The notes under the pieces are model-generated. The model saw only the letters and a list, made by a program, of their open reading frames with translations, was not told the DNA's origin and made no database searches. The position numbers were made by a program, and so were the translations under genes. A stretch of 64,000 nt of DNA from JAKAQB01 sp027320105 (GTDB lineage: Bacteria; Actinomycetota; Acidimicrobiia; Acidimicrobiales; Palsa-688). This document shows, in pieces, positions 38,165 through 47,374 of this stretch. Every line of letters begins with the position of its first letter. Position 1 is the stretch's first letter. Location: assembly GCA_027320105.1 (NCBI GenBank), contig DAHVMA010000088.1, positions 29,285-93,284 of the forward strand, in the 5' to 3' direction.

Positions 38165-38991
38165 GTGGCAGTGGCGCCTCCCCCTCACCAACGGGCTCCG
38201 GCCGCGGGCACGGCTCGCAGCCGAGCGGGCAGCCCGACCGGTACCCAGGCCGTGGACCGTGCCGCCCGCCTCCTCACCGCGATCGTCGATCGGGCCGAGC
38301 CGGTGACGTCCACGGAGTTGTCGGAGTTGACCGGCCTGGCGAAGAGCACCACCTCACGCTTGCTCCTGGCGCTGGAGCGCAACTGCCTGGTGAAGCGGGA
38401 CGAGTCGGGGACCTACCGGGCCGGCGAGCTGTTCGCCCGCTACGGGTGGCGCATCGGGCACGTCAGCGATCTGGTGGTTGTGGCTCGGCCTTACCTCGAG
38501 CGCCTCGGCGGCCTGACCGGGGAGACGATCAACCTCGGCGTGGTCCAAGTCGGCGGCATGGTCCAGGTGGTCGACCAGGTGGACAGCCCCTACCTCCTCG
38601 GCGTGACCAACTGGGTGGGCCGGTCCGTCCCCTCCCACGCCAGCGCGCTGGGCAAGGTGCTGCTGGCCCAAAGCGCGGTCGAGCTGCCACGCGGCCGGCT
38701 GGAGCGGCTGACCGATCGGACGCTCACGAGCCGCGAGGTGCTCGCTGCGGAGCTGGAGGAAGCCCGCCGTCGTGGGTACGCCACGATGGTCGAGGAGCTG
38801 GAGATCGGCCTGGTTGCCGTGGCCGCCCCCGTGTTCGGCGACGGGGGGGCCCCGGTGGCCGCCTTGTCGGTGTCGGGCCCAACGGCCCGCCTAGGCCCTG
38901 GACGCTTGCGGGAAGCAGCGACCCGCTGCGTCGAGCAGGCCAACGCCCTGTCGGAGACCCTCGGTCATCGTCCCCGGAGAGAAGGTGCCGC

Positions 38992-38995
<4 letters not shown>
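38165..38995 (+). CDS. IclR-family transcriptional regulator
   Basis: About 276 residues. The N-terminal winged helix reads AVDRAARLLTAIVDRAEPVT with recognition helix GLAKSTTSRLLLALERN. The C-terminal ligand domain includes INLGVVQVGGMVQVVDQVDS, SHASALGKVLLA and EEARRRGYATMVEELEIGLV. The start is uncertain: a TTG at 38153 and GTGs at 38165 and 38171 are all in frame; homology begins later. It lies between the divergent methyltransferase gene and the corrinoid operon, so it most likely controls both in response to the substrate. It overlaps the corrinoid protein gene by four bases. Confidence 0.88.
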
Positions 38996-39660
<665 letters not shown>

Positions 39661-39674
39661 GCGGAGCTGCGATC

Positions 39675-40550
39675 GTGCACACGGTCCTGCGGTCGGCATC
39701 GAAGGAGCTCGTGATCGGCTCGGACCAGCCGTTCTGCATCATCGGGGAGCGGATCAACCCGACCGGACGCAAGGCCTTCCAGGAGCAGCTGAAGGAGGGT
39801 GACCTGTCACGACTGGAGGTCGACGTCGCACAACAGGTTGCCGGGGGTGCCATGGTCCTCGACGTCAACATGGGCGCACCGCTCGCCGACGAGGTCGGGC
39901 TCATGTCGCGGGCGGTCAAGCTGATCCAGTCGTTGACCGACCTTCCGCTCTGCATCGACTCCTCGGTCATCGAGGCGCTCGAAGCCGGACTCTCCGCCTA
40001 CGAGGGCAAGGCCCTCGTCAACTCGGTCACAGCCGAGGACGATCGCATGGCGGCGATCCTGCCCCTAGTCAAACACCATGGCGCCGCCATCATCATGCTG
40101 CCCAACGACGAGGAGGAGATCCCCGAGGACCCGCGGCGCCGGCTGGAGCTGGTCGCCAAGTGCGTTGACGTGGCGACCGCTCGCTACGGCATCCCGGTCG
40201 AGGACATCGTCATCGACCCGCTGGCGATGCCCGTCGGCGCCGACACCTCGCTCGTGCAGAAGACGCTGGAGACCATCGCGCTGATCCGGGAGGCCCACGG
40301 GCTCAACATGACGCTCGGCGCGTCGAACGTCAGCTTCGGCATGCCGGATCGCCACCGCCTCGGCGCCGCCTTCCTGCCCATGGCCATGACGGCCGGGCTG
40401 ACGAGCGCCATCATGGACGCCCGCTCCCCGGAGATCGTGAAGGCGGTCAAGGCGGCGGACCTGTTCTTGGATCACGACCCCTGGGGCGGCAACTGGATCG
40501 CGGCGCACCGCGCCGGCAAGAGCGCCGGTGAGGCCGCCGCCCGCCCGTGA
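39675..40550 (+). CDS. Methyltetrahydrofolate:corrinoid methyltransferase
   Basis: Pterin-binding (dihydropteroate-synthase fold) enzyme, 291 residues, GTG start. FCIIGERINPTGRKAF opens the TIM barrel, GGAMVLDVNMGAPLADE and CIDSSVIEALEAGL carry the pterin-binding Asp and Asn, and LGASNVSFGMPDRHRL is the family core. It resembles MtgA/MtvA and AcsE, which transfer methyl groups between corrinoid protein and tetrahydrofolate. In this operon it would run toward methyl-THF, channelling methyl groups to one-carbon metabolism. The next gene overlaps its stop by four bases. Confidence 0.9.
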   Translation: MHTVLRSASKELVIGSDQPFCIIGERINPTGRKAFQEQLKEGDLSRLEVDVAQQVAGGAMVLDVNMGAPLADEVGLMSRAVKLIQSLTDLPLCIDSSVIEALEAGLSAYEGKALVNSVTAEDDRMAAILPLVKHHGAAIIMLPNDEEEIPEDPRRRLELVAKCVDVATARYGIPVEDIVIDPLAMPVGADTSLVQKTLETIALIREAHGLNMTLGASNVSFGMPDRHRLGAAFLPMAMTAGLTSAIMDARSPEIVKAVKAADLFLDHDPWGGNWIAAHRAGKSAGEAAARP

Positions 40551-42457
40551 GCGTCGCTGCCGCTGGCGCCGTGCCGACCGGCGGGGGAAGCGGGGGTGGT
40601 ACCGACAGCGGCGGCGGTGAAGCCCACGGCCGCGTCGACATCTCCTTCGAGCCGAGCGGGCGCAGGGTGCGCGTCCCCCCGGGGGTGACGCTGTTCGATG
40701 CCGCCAGTTGGAACGGCATCGCCATCGACTCGACCTGTGGCGGTCACGGCACGTGCAAGAAATGCCGCGTGCGGGTGACCGCCGGCGAAGCCGGCGTGTC
40801 CAACCTGGACCTGCGAGCCTTCACGCCGGCGGAGGTCAAGGCGGGCTGGCGCCTGGCGTGCCGGTTGGCGGTGGCGTCGGACCTCGGCGTCGACGTGCCG
40901 CCCCTGGTCACCCGGCCCAAGGCGGCTACCGTCGGCGTCGGCCGCAAGGTCATCCTGCGGCCGGCTGTGCAGAAGCGTTACGTGGAGCTCGAGGAGCCCA
41001 CCCTCGCCGACCAGCGCAGCGACGTCGAGCGCCTCCTCGGGGCGATGGTCGACCTGGAGCTGCAGGTCGACCTGCGGGCTCTGCAGTCCGTTGGGACTGC
41101 CCTGCGTGCGGGCAACTTCACGGCCACGGGGGTGGTCGTAGGCGATGTGCTCGTCGACGTGGAGGCGGGGGACACCACGGGGCGCAGTTACGGCGTGGCC
41201 TTCGACCTCGGGACCACCACCGTCGTGGCGACCCTCCTCGACCTGACGACGGGCGCCCCGGTGGCGGTCCAATCGATGCTCAACAGGCAACAGCCATTCG
41301 GCGCCGATGTCATAACCCGGATCTCCACGATCATGATGGACCCCGCCGCGCTCAGCCACCTGCGGGGCCTGGCCCAGGAGACACTCGCGCAGCTCACCGA
41401 GGCGGTGCTGGCCGACGGCGGAGTGGACGCATCGGAGGTCTACGAGGTCGCCCTCGCCGGCAACGCCACGATGACCCACATCGTCCTCGGCATCGACCCC
41501 GAGCCGCTCGGCATGGCCCCGTTCATCATGGCCACCCGCAGCTACCCGGCGCTCATGGCTTCCGACCTCGGTGTGCCCGCCCATCCCGGGGCGCGGGCGA
41601 TCGTGCTCCCCGCCGTCGGTGCCTACGTCGGCGGCGACATCACGGCGGGGATGCTGGCGTCGGGGATGGACCGCGACAGCCGGACCCGGTTGCTCATCGA
41701 CATCGGCACCAACTGCGAGATCGTGCTCGGCAGCGACGCCGGCCTGCTCGCCACCGCCGCCCCGGCCGGCCCCGCGTTCGAGGGAGCGTCCATCCGGTGC
41801 GGGATGCGGGCCTCCAACGGGGCCGTAGAGGTCGTGCGCCTCACACCCGAGGAGCTGAGCCTGCAGGTCATCGGCGACGCCCAACCGCTCGGCGTCTGCG
41901 GGTCCGGCCTGGTCGACGCCGTAGCCGAGCTCGTGCGCCTCGGGCTCCTGGACGCCTCGGGCAGGTTCGTGGCCGATGAGGTGGCACGCCGGATCGCACC
42001 CGGCCTCGCTCCACGGCTGACGACCGTCGGGGCCGAGCGGGTCTTCGTGCTGCACTGGAACGGTGATCCTGGCGACGCGGCGAGGTCGGTCTACCTCTCC
42101 CAGCGCGACGTGCGGGAGTTGCAGTTCGCGAAGGCGGCCATCTCCACCGGCTGGACCCTGCTGCTCGAGGACGCGGGTTTGACGCAGGCTGACGTGCAGC
42201 AGGTGCTGCTGGCGGGCTCGTTCGGGTCGTACCTGTCACCGGCGAGCGCTGTCCGCCTGGGTCTGGTGCCGAAGCTTCCCGTCCTGCGCGTCGTGAGCGC
42301 CGGCAACGTCGCAGGGGAGGGGGCGAAGATGGTGCTGCTGAGCGAGCGTGAGCGGGCGGGGGCGGCCGCCCTGGTCGACTCCGTTCGCTACGTCGAGCTG
42401 TCGGACCGTGCGGACTTCAATGATCGCTTCGTCGAGCAGCTGCCCTTCCCGGTCTGA
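40547..42457 (+). CDS. Corrinoid-activating protein, 2Fe-2S ferredoxin plus ASKHA ATPase
   Basis: RACo-type reductive activator of 636 residues that uses ATP to return inactive cob(II)alamin to the cob(I) state. After a Gly-rich start, the N-terminal ferredoxin domain has CGGHGTCKKCRV plus an earlier or later Cys near LACRL for a [2Fe-2S] cluster. A linker leads to the ASKHA/DUF4445 domain with AFDLGTTTVVATLLDLTTG, LIDIGTNCEIVLG and the QQVLLAGSFGSYL element. The presence of this gene shows that corrinoid repair is local to the operon. Electron donor unknown. Confidence 0.9.
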   Translation: MSVAAAGAVPTGGGSGGGTDSGGGEAHGRVDISFEPSGRRVRVPPGVTLFDAASWNGIAIDSTCGGHGTCKKCRVRVTAGEAGVSNLDLRAFTPAEVKAGWRLACRLAVASDLGVDVPPLVTRPKAATVGVGRKVILRPAVQKRYVELEEPTLADQRSDVERLLGAMVDLELQVDLRALQSVGTALRAGNFTATGVVVGDVLVDVEAGDTTGRSYGVAFDLGTTTVVATLLDLTTGAPVAVQSMLNRQQPFGADVITRISTIMMDPAALSHLRGLAQETLAQLTEAVLADGGVDASEVYEVALAGNATMTHIVLGIDPEPLGMAPFIMATRSYPALMASDLGVPAHPGARAIVLPAVGAYVGGDITAGMLASGMDRDSRTRLLIDIGTNCEIVLGSDAGLLATAAPAGPAFEGASIRCGMRASNGAVEVVRLTPEELSLQVIGDAQPLGVCGSGLVDAVAELVRLGLLDASGRFVADEVARRIAPGLAPRLTTVGAERVFVLHWNGDPGDAARSVYLSQRDVRELQFAKAAISTGWTLLLEDAGLTQADVQQVLLAGSFGSYLSPASAVRLGLVPKLPVLRVVSAGNVAGEGAKMVLLSERERAGAAALVDSVRYVELSDRADFNDRFVEQLPFPV

Positions 42458-42482
42458 GCGCGGCCTCGACCCGTCCGGTGGC

Positions 42483-43094
42483 GTGCCACCGCGGGGGGTC
42501 GACCCCGCCGTCGCCGTGATCGCCTGCGGCGCCCTCGCTGCAGCAGTCAGAAGCGTTGTCGGCGCCCGGGGATGGGCCGTCGAGGTGCACCCGCTCTCCG
42601 CGCTGATGCACGACCGGCCCGAGCGCATCGCCCCGCGCGTCGCCGGGCTCGCCGGCCGCCTGCAGGCTGCCGGCAAGCGGGTGGTGGTGGCGTACGCGGA
42701 CTGCGGCACCTACGGCGCCCTCGACGAGGTCTGCACCCGGATGGGCCTGACCCGCCTGCCGGGATTGCACTGCTACGACCTGCTCGCAGGGGAGCAGCAG
42801 GTGCGTGCTCTCCTGGCGGAGGAGCCCGGTACCTACCTGCTCACCGACTTCCTCGCCGCCAGCTTCGCCCGGACGGTGGTCGCCGAGCTCGGCCTCGACC
42901 GCCATCCCGAGCTCGCCGCCGACTACTTCCGCCACTACCGGAGGGTGGTGTGGCTCTGCGAGTCACCCACGCCCGAGCTGGCGGCGGCCGCCGGCGCTGC
43001 CGCCGCAGTGATGGGCCTGCCCCTGGAGACGGTGGTCGTCGGGCGGGCACGGCTCGACGCCGCGCTGGAGCGGCTCCTCGCCGGCGGCGGCTGA
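42483..43094 (+). CDS. DUF1638 protein of the corrinoid operon
   Basis: About 203 residues from GTG at 42483; an ATG at 42420 inside the previous gene is an alternative. VAVIACGALAAAV, KRVVVAYADCGTYGALDEV, GLHCYDLLAG and PGTYLLTDFLA fit DUF1638, whose conserved cysteines and Tyr suggest a metal or cofactor role. Genes of this family are regular companions of MttB-type methyltransferases and corrinoid activators, but no activity is established. It ends the co-directional run that begins at the IclR gene. Confidence 0.8.
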   Translation: MPPRGVDPAVAVIACGALAAAVRSVVGARGWAVEVHPLSALMHDRPERIAPRVAGLAGRLQAAGKRVVVAYADCGTYGALDEVCTRMGLTRLPGLHCYDLLAGEQQVRALLAEEPGTYLLTDFLAASFARTVVAELGLDRHPELAADYFRHYRRVVWLCESPTPELAAAAGAAAAVMGLPLETVVVGRARLDAALERLLAGGG

Positions 43095-43206
43095 GGCGGG
43101 CGGGGCCGTCGCTGCGCAGCGCTCTGCTACCACCCGCGGTCCGACCGTCGACGGCCACGACCGGCGCCAGCTCGGGAGCGGGTTGGCGGCAGGCGGCTGC
43201 CGGGTT

Positions 43207-43222
43207 GGGCAAACGTTTGTCC
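43207..43222. promoter_or_regulatory. Palindromic operator-like site before the MFS gene
   Basis: GGGCAAACGTTTGTCC is a 16-base palindrome with one mismatched pair and an AAACGTTT core, the architecture of LacI/GalR-family operators. It lies 77 bases before the annotated transporter start, and a GGACTAGAGT stretch follows that could contain the -10. No LacI-type gene is in the window. The rest of the gap (43095-43283) has no gene. Confidence 0.45.
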
Positions 43223-43283
43223 AAGCCGGTTCGGAGGACTAGAGTACGAGGGAGCCCCTCCGGTCCCGGGCCCTTCCCGGGCC

Positions 43284-44801
43284 GTGCGACTGCGAGAGAG
43301 GCGGGTATCCCTCTTGGCGCTGCTCCGGAGCAACACGTCGATGCTCGGCCGGCCGCTCTCCGAGGGCGACCAGGGCCAGCCCGGCGAGGAGAGGGGCAGG
43401 AGGCGTGGGTGCCCACGACCCCCCACCAACCGGTGGGTCATCTTCTCTGTGGCCTCCATCGCCCTGTTCATGTCGTCGGTGGACAGCACGATCGTGGCCA
43501 CCGGCCTGCCGGCGATCCGGCATGCCCTGCACACCCACCTCAACTGGGTGAGCTGGACCATGACCGCGTACCAACTGGGCCTGGTGACGTGCATGCCGGT
43601 CGCCGGGCGGATCGCCGACATCCGCGGCCGCAAGAAGGTGTTCGTGCTGGCGGCCGGGTTGTTCACGACGGCCTCTTTGCTGTGCGGGCTGACAGGCAAC
43701 ATCTTCGAGCTGCTCGTGCTGCGAGCCTGCCAGGCCGTCGGCGGGGCGGCGTTCATGCCGTCCGCCAGCGGCATGGTCATCGATGCCTTCGGCAAGGACC
43801 GCAACCGGGCCATCGGCCTGTTCTCCAGCGTCTTCCCGCTGGGGTCCATCGCCGGTCCGATCTTCGGGGGCGTGATCATCTCGACGTGGTCCTGGAGGGG
43901 GCTGTTCATGGTCAACGTCCCCATCGGGCTGGTGTTCACGGTCCTCGCCGTGCGCTACCTGCCATCATCGCCGCCGCGGGCCGGCCGCCGGGCGGACGTG
44001 TCCGGGTCCGCCCTGATGGGTGGGGCCGTCCTCGCGCTGATGCTTGCCGTCACTGACGCCGGCAACCCCAGCTCCGGTCTGCTGTCGCCGTTGGTGGTCG
44101 GCCCCGCACTCCTCGCTGTCGGTCTCGGCGCGGTGTGGTTGTGGCGCTCGGGCCGCGTCGCCGACCCCGTGATCCCGCTCCGGCTCCTGCGGGGGCGAGC
44201 CTTTGCGTCGATGAACGCCGTCAACTTCGTGTGGGGCGCTTGTGTGATCGGCCTCAGCGCCCTCCTGCCCCTGGTGGGCGAGGATGGCTACCGGCTGACG
44301 CCCCTACGGGCGGGGACGCTGCTCACCGCGTGGGCCGCCAGCGAGATCGGCGTGGCGGTCCTGGCCGCCCTACTCATCCACCGGACCGGGTTCCGCCTGC
44401 CGATGCTCGTCGGCTTCGGCCTGGTGGCGGGGGGTTTGGTGGTCGCCGGCGTGCACCCCGTGGGCATGCCACCCTATCTCTGGCTGCTCGTGGCGTCAGG
44501 GCTGGCCGGGGTGGGAACGGGTATCTCGGCACCGGCGGCCAACAACGCAACCCTGGAGCTCGCCCCTGAGGACGTCGGTGCCATAGTCGGGGTGCGGGTC
44601 GCGCTGCGTCAGAGCGGTGCGATCGTCGCCGTCGCCGTCACCACCGCCGTCGCCACCCAGAGCGCCAGCGAGGCGGCGGCCCTCCTGCGGGCGTACCTCG
44701 TCATCGGACTGCTCCTCGTGCTCATAGGCCCACTCGTCCTAGCCGTGCCCGACAACGGGCGGCGGCGACCGGCGAGGACCGCACCAGCTTCGAGGGGCTA
44801 G
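43284..44801 (+). CDS. MFS drug/solute transporter, DHA2-like
   Basis: Major facilitator of up to 505 residues; the first about 50 residues are hydrophilic and the true start may be later (for example the ATG at about 43341). About 13-14 hydrophobic helices follow. The antiporter landmarks are SSVDSTIVATGLPAI in helix 1, VTCMPVAGRIADIRGRKKVF (motif A), SVFPLGSIAGPIFGGVI (motif C) and NVPIGLVFTVLAV. This is the DHA2/EmrB-type proton antiporter group. It is not obviously part of the corrinoid operon, since a palindromic site and 189 bases separate them. The substrate is unknown. Confidence 0.85.
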   Translation: MRLRERRVSLLALLRSNTSMLGRPLSEGDQGQPGEERGRRRGCPRPPTNRWVIFSVASIALFMSSVDSTIVATGLPAIRHALHTHLNWVSWTMTAYQLGLVTCMPVAGRIADIRGRKKVFVLAAGLFTTASLLCGLTGNIFELLVLRACQAVGGAAFMPSASGMVIDAFGKDRNRAIGLFSSVFPLGSIAGPIFGGVIISTWSWRGLFMVNVPIGLVFTVLAVRYLPSSPPRAGRRADVSGSALMGGAVLALMLAVTDAGNPSSGLLSPLVVGPALLAVGLGAVWLWRSGRVADPVIPLRLLRGRAFASMNAVNFVWGACVIGLSALLPLVGEDGYRLTPLRAGTLLTAWAASEIGVAVLAALLIHRTGFRLPMLVGFGLVAGGLVVAGVHPVGMPPYLWLLVASGLAGVGTGISAPAANNATLELAPEDVGAIVGVRVALRQSGAIVAVAVTTAVATQSASEAAALLRAYLVIGLLLVLIGPLVLAVPDNGRRRPARTAPASRG

Positions 44802-44916
44802 CAGCAGGCGAGCCGCGGCATGCTGTGAGGCCCCATGGCGGCAGAATGATCCTGTGCAAGTGTGGTCGGAGCCGGCGCGCAGGGGTAGGAGCCTGGAACG
44901 GGGAAAGGACGGGCAC

Positions 44917-45162
44917 ATGGCTGATCAAAAGTGGCAGGAGCACTCTCACGAAGCGCTGGCGCACTCGCACCGGCACTACCACGTGACCCACAACCACAAG
45001 GGGGAGGCCGGAGGCTTCGAGCACCTGGCCTCGGCCCACGAGCATGAGCACAACCACGCCGCTATGGTCCACGACCACCTTCCTCACGTCGACTTCGACG
45101 AGGAGCACGCCGGGGAGGCCCACGACCACGACCACGAAGCACCCGTCACTTCCCCGGGCTGA
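44917..45162 (+). CDS. Small histidine-rich protein
   Basis: Protein of 81 residues from the ATG at 44917 (GGAAAGGAC upstream); an in-frame GTG at 44854 would add 21. About 21 of the 81 residues are His, clustered as HSHEALAHSHRHYHVTHNH, HEHEHNHAAMVHDH and HDHDHEAP, with acidic residues between. There is no membrane helix or signal peptide. This composition indicates metal storage or chaperoning (nickel, zinc or cobalt). Cobalt would suit the neighbouring B12-dependent module, but that link is only positional. Similar short His-rich proteins occur widely in actinobacteria. Confidence 0.75.
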   Translation: MADQKWQEHSHEALAHSHRHYHVTHNHKGEAGGFEHLASAHEHEHNHAAMVHDHLPHVDFDEEHAGEAHDHDHEAPVTSPG

Positions 45163-45445
45163 GCCGGACGAGCCCTGCTCCTCGCAACGGCCGCCGGGAG
45201 CGGGCCGGAACACTGCGACGGTGTCAACTGCGATGGTCAGGTGTCGTGGAGCTTCAGCCCGAGGGTGGCACTGGCCCTGTGCTCACGAGCAGTTGCGGAC
45301 CGTAGGCTGCCGGCCACCGGCTCGGCGGCGGAGGCAGGTGGGGCGGCGCCACGCACACCGGGGTCCTGGGCACACCCGTGACCGGCTCGGCTCGCCAGAC
45401 GACACTGGCACCGAGCCGGGTGGCCGGAGCAGGGCGGCGGGCCGG
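45163..45445. other. Non-coding or decayed stretch
   Basis: No frame in this segment has family similarity or sustained codon bias. The DNA reads like degraded coding sequence leading into the acetyltransferase remnant that follows. I see no promoter, repeat or hairpin that stands out. Confidence 0.4.
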
Positions 45446-45619
45446 GCGGCGGGCTGCGAGTGGCTCCATCTTGACTCCGAGGAGCACCTGCGGGAGCTCT
45501 ACTTCGAGATCTGCGGCTCCCGGGAGGCCAAGGCCGGGCTCATCAGCTCAGGTTCCTGCCTGGCGCGGAGGAGGGACGCGCTCAGCGGGACGTTCACGGG
45601 AAGGGACGCCAATGCCTGA
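45446..45619 (+). pseudogene. Remnant of a GNAT acetyltransferase C-terminus
   Basis: A short frame encodes GCEWLHLDSEEHLRELYF followed by EICGSREAKAGLI. This is the C-terminal signature of a GNAT-family group in which a Tyr-Phe pair precedes an xACGFRPTxAGLI segment. Nothing upstream in any frame supplies the acetyl-CoA-binding core, and about 20 extra residues follow before the stop. It is therefore a truncated relic. The surrounding 45.2-46.0 kb stretch has no intact gene. Confidence 0.4.
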
Positions 45620-46021
45620 GGATGTCCGCGCGAGGGGCCGGCGGCTGTTCGACGAGCTGTCCGGTTGCTGCCAGCTCCTGAGGCCGCGCTCTGGTGCTCC
45701 GCGCGCCGGCGGACCTGTCTGCTCACGGTGACAGTGGTGACCGTCGCAGTGGCGGCCGGGATCACGGCAGCGGCGACGGCCAGGAGGGGCCTGCACGCGT
45801 CCTCGCGGGTGGCCACCACCGGATTCCCGGCGGGGCCGCTCGCCGGTCCGATCGTAGCCGGTGGGTCGATCTGGGTAACGTGCCTGACTGGACCGAACTT
45901 ACCCGTGCTTGCCGAGGGGAGTGAGCCGTTGAGTTGGGCAAACTGGGTCAACGCGCCTGTTTGCCCACTGGTATATGCTTACACGCGCCCAGAGCCGACC
46001 TGTGGGGGGCGTGAGGGGGGG
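45620..46021. other. Gene-free stretch with an inverted repeat
   Basis: No frame here is convincing; candidates at 45665-46033 and on the minus strand lack family similarity. The one structured element is an inverted repeat, TGGGCAAAC at 45935-45943 and GTTTGCCCA at 45959-45967, with TATATG just after it. The half-site TTGGGCAAAC also opens the palindrome before the MFS gene at 43207, so both may be bound by the same protein. Confidence 0.45.
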
Positions 46022-46702
46022 TTATTCATTTGAGCCGACATGGTGCTCCTCGAGTACAACATGTGGTTCTCCCACGGTCCGACGCCCACAAGATGATGCG
46101 GGTGGTCGGGTCATATGGCTATCCCCATCGTTGGTATGCAGCAGTGCCAATGCCATGTTCTGGAATACATCGATGATATGAGAAATCGATAGCGACCCCT
46201 CTGGACGGTACCAGTGAGCAGCGCCATTGCACATCTCAAGTAATGCCAGACGCGCCAATCGCTGGTCTCGAACCCAGAACGCTCCGCTGTTAACGCCGTC
46301 GGTGATCGCCTGAGACCAGAGCGATTCATAGTTGTCTCTCAGAGCCACGACGGACGTGCGATCGGGACCGGTAAGCCACTGCACCTCGTTGTCAATGACA
46401 CGGGCGCGCTCGGGATTGCTGGTGCCAAAGGTGACGTGCACCCGGACGAGTCCCCGGATGGACTCTATTGGCCCGAGGGAGTTAGCCGCCACCTCTTTCC
46501 CAGATGAGAGCAACTCCGTCAGACCGGTCATCATCACCTTGAGAAGAAGGGCATGCTTGTTGGGTGCGTAGTAGTAGAGCGCCGAGGTCGCAACGTGTGC
46601 ATCGTCCGCTATGTGCCGGATACCGGTGGCAGAGAATCCTCGGGATGCAAATAGATGAACGGCCGCAGCCCCGATCCGCGTTTCGGCACTCGGTCCTTGC
46701 AT
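46022..46702 (-). CDS. TetR-family transcriptional regulator
   Basis: Repressor of 226 residues from ATG at 46702. The N-terminal helix-turn-helix is clear: RIGAAAVHLFASRGFSATGI, HIADDAHVATSALYYYAPNK, continuing HALLLKVMMTGLTELL. The C-terminal ligand domain (LEMCNGAAHWYRPEGSLSI) resembles the acyl-CoA-type TetR group. The last about 35 residues look unconserved and may reflect a lost original stop. GC content is lower than in neighbours (many AT-ending codons), hinting at transfer. Likely targets are the permease/CoA-ligase operon starting at 47375, through the palindrome at 47309. Confidence 0.85.
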   Translation of the reverse strand: MQGPSAETRIGAAAVHLFASRGFSATGIRHIADDAHVATSALYYYAPNKHALLLKVMMTGLTELLSSGKEVAANSLGPIESIRGLVRVHVTFGTSNPERARVIDNEVQWLTGPDRTSVVALRDNYESLWSQAITDGVNSGAFWVRDQRLARLALLEMCNGAAHWYRPEGSLSISHIIDVFQNMALALLHTNDGDSHMTRPPASSCGRRTVGEPHVVLEEHHVGSNE

Positions 46703-46784
46703 GCCGGCACGTCCATCTGTCACGGAAGGAGTGTACCGTGCAGGCGATACGCTGCAGGCGGCCCAGCTCTCGCTCGAGCACAGG

Positions 46785-47239
46785 TCCCCAGCCGGTCCCC
46801 CGGGTCGCCCGCACGAGGACGAAGTCGGTGGCGATCGAGCGCTCGAGCACGTAAGGGCGTCCGTCCAGCCGGCGCATCTGACGAGGCCGGGGTGCAGGAG
46901 GCGGGGATGCCACCCCCGCGCGGAGCCGCCCGACCAGGGTTCCCTGGGGGACGAGCTCGACCTCGAGCTCGCCGGCGAGGTACTGGCGGGCGAAACTCGT
47001 TGTTGTCCCCTATGTACGAACCGGGCACCCGGGCGATGCGCCCTTTGTCGAGCAGGCGTCCGAGCCCCCACTCGTCCCGCAGTCGTTGGAGATGACCCGC
47101 AGGTCCCGGACCCCCGACGCCACCAGGGTATCGATCAGTTCCTACGGGATGCCGCACAGCCCGAACCCGCCCACTGCACCGACGTGCCGTCGCCGACATC
47201 GGCCACGGCCTCGGCTGTGCTGGCGATGACCTTGTCCAC
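46785..47239 (-). pseudogene. Broken 3-oxoacid CoA-transferase subunit A
   Basis: From a GTG at 47239 (with GAAGGAGG upstream), the frame reads VDKVIASTAEAVADVGDGTS, the usual start of subunit A of succinyl-CoA:3-oxoacid CoA-transferase. The expected GGFGLCGIP region is disrupted by a frameshift at about 47175. A second frame carries RIARVPGSYIGDNNEF and GGGIPASCTPA, and a third carries LDGRPYVLERSIATDFVLVR and ATRGTGWGPV. Several single-base changes have therefore destroyed it. Homology stops at about 46785, with no trace of the C-terminus or subunit B. It probably belonged to the acyl-CoA operon now starting at 47375. Confidence 0.7.
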
Positions 47240-47302
47240 CCTCGACCTCCTTCTCGGGCGACCAGTGGGGCAGCCCGCCTCGCTCCGGAGGACCGAAGCA
47301 GC

Positions 47303-47331
47303 TTGACATTGATCGATCGATCGATCAAGCT
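47303..47331 (+). promoter_or_regulatory. Promoter overlapped by a 20-base perfect palindrome
   Basis: TTGATCGATCGATCGATCAA at 47309-47328 is perfectly self-complementary. It begins immediately after a consensus -35 TTGACA (47303-47308) and fills the promoter spacer. Binding there would block RNA polymerase, so it is a strong candidate operator for the adjacent TetR regulator. The permease ATG is at 47375. Confidence 0.6.
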
Positions 47332-47374
47332 GTGTGTGACGGCATCGGCTGTGCGGCTGAACCGTGGAGGAGAG

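Noticed and set aside
37069..38991. Long plus-strand frame reading into the corrinoid protein
   Set aside because: The part before 38992 is antisense to the MttB-like gene and then out of frame with the IclR gene; the corrinoid protein starts at 38992.
45665..46033. Possible small membrane protein
   Set aside because: One hydrophobic stretch only, no ribosome-binding site, no family, and it lies in a decayed stretch; chance is more likely.
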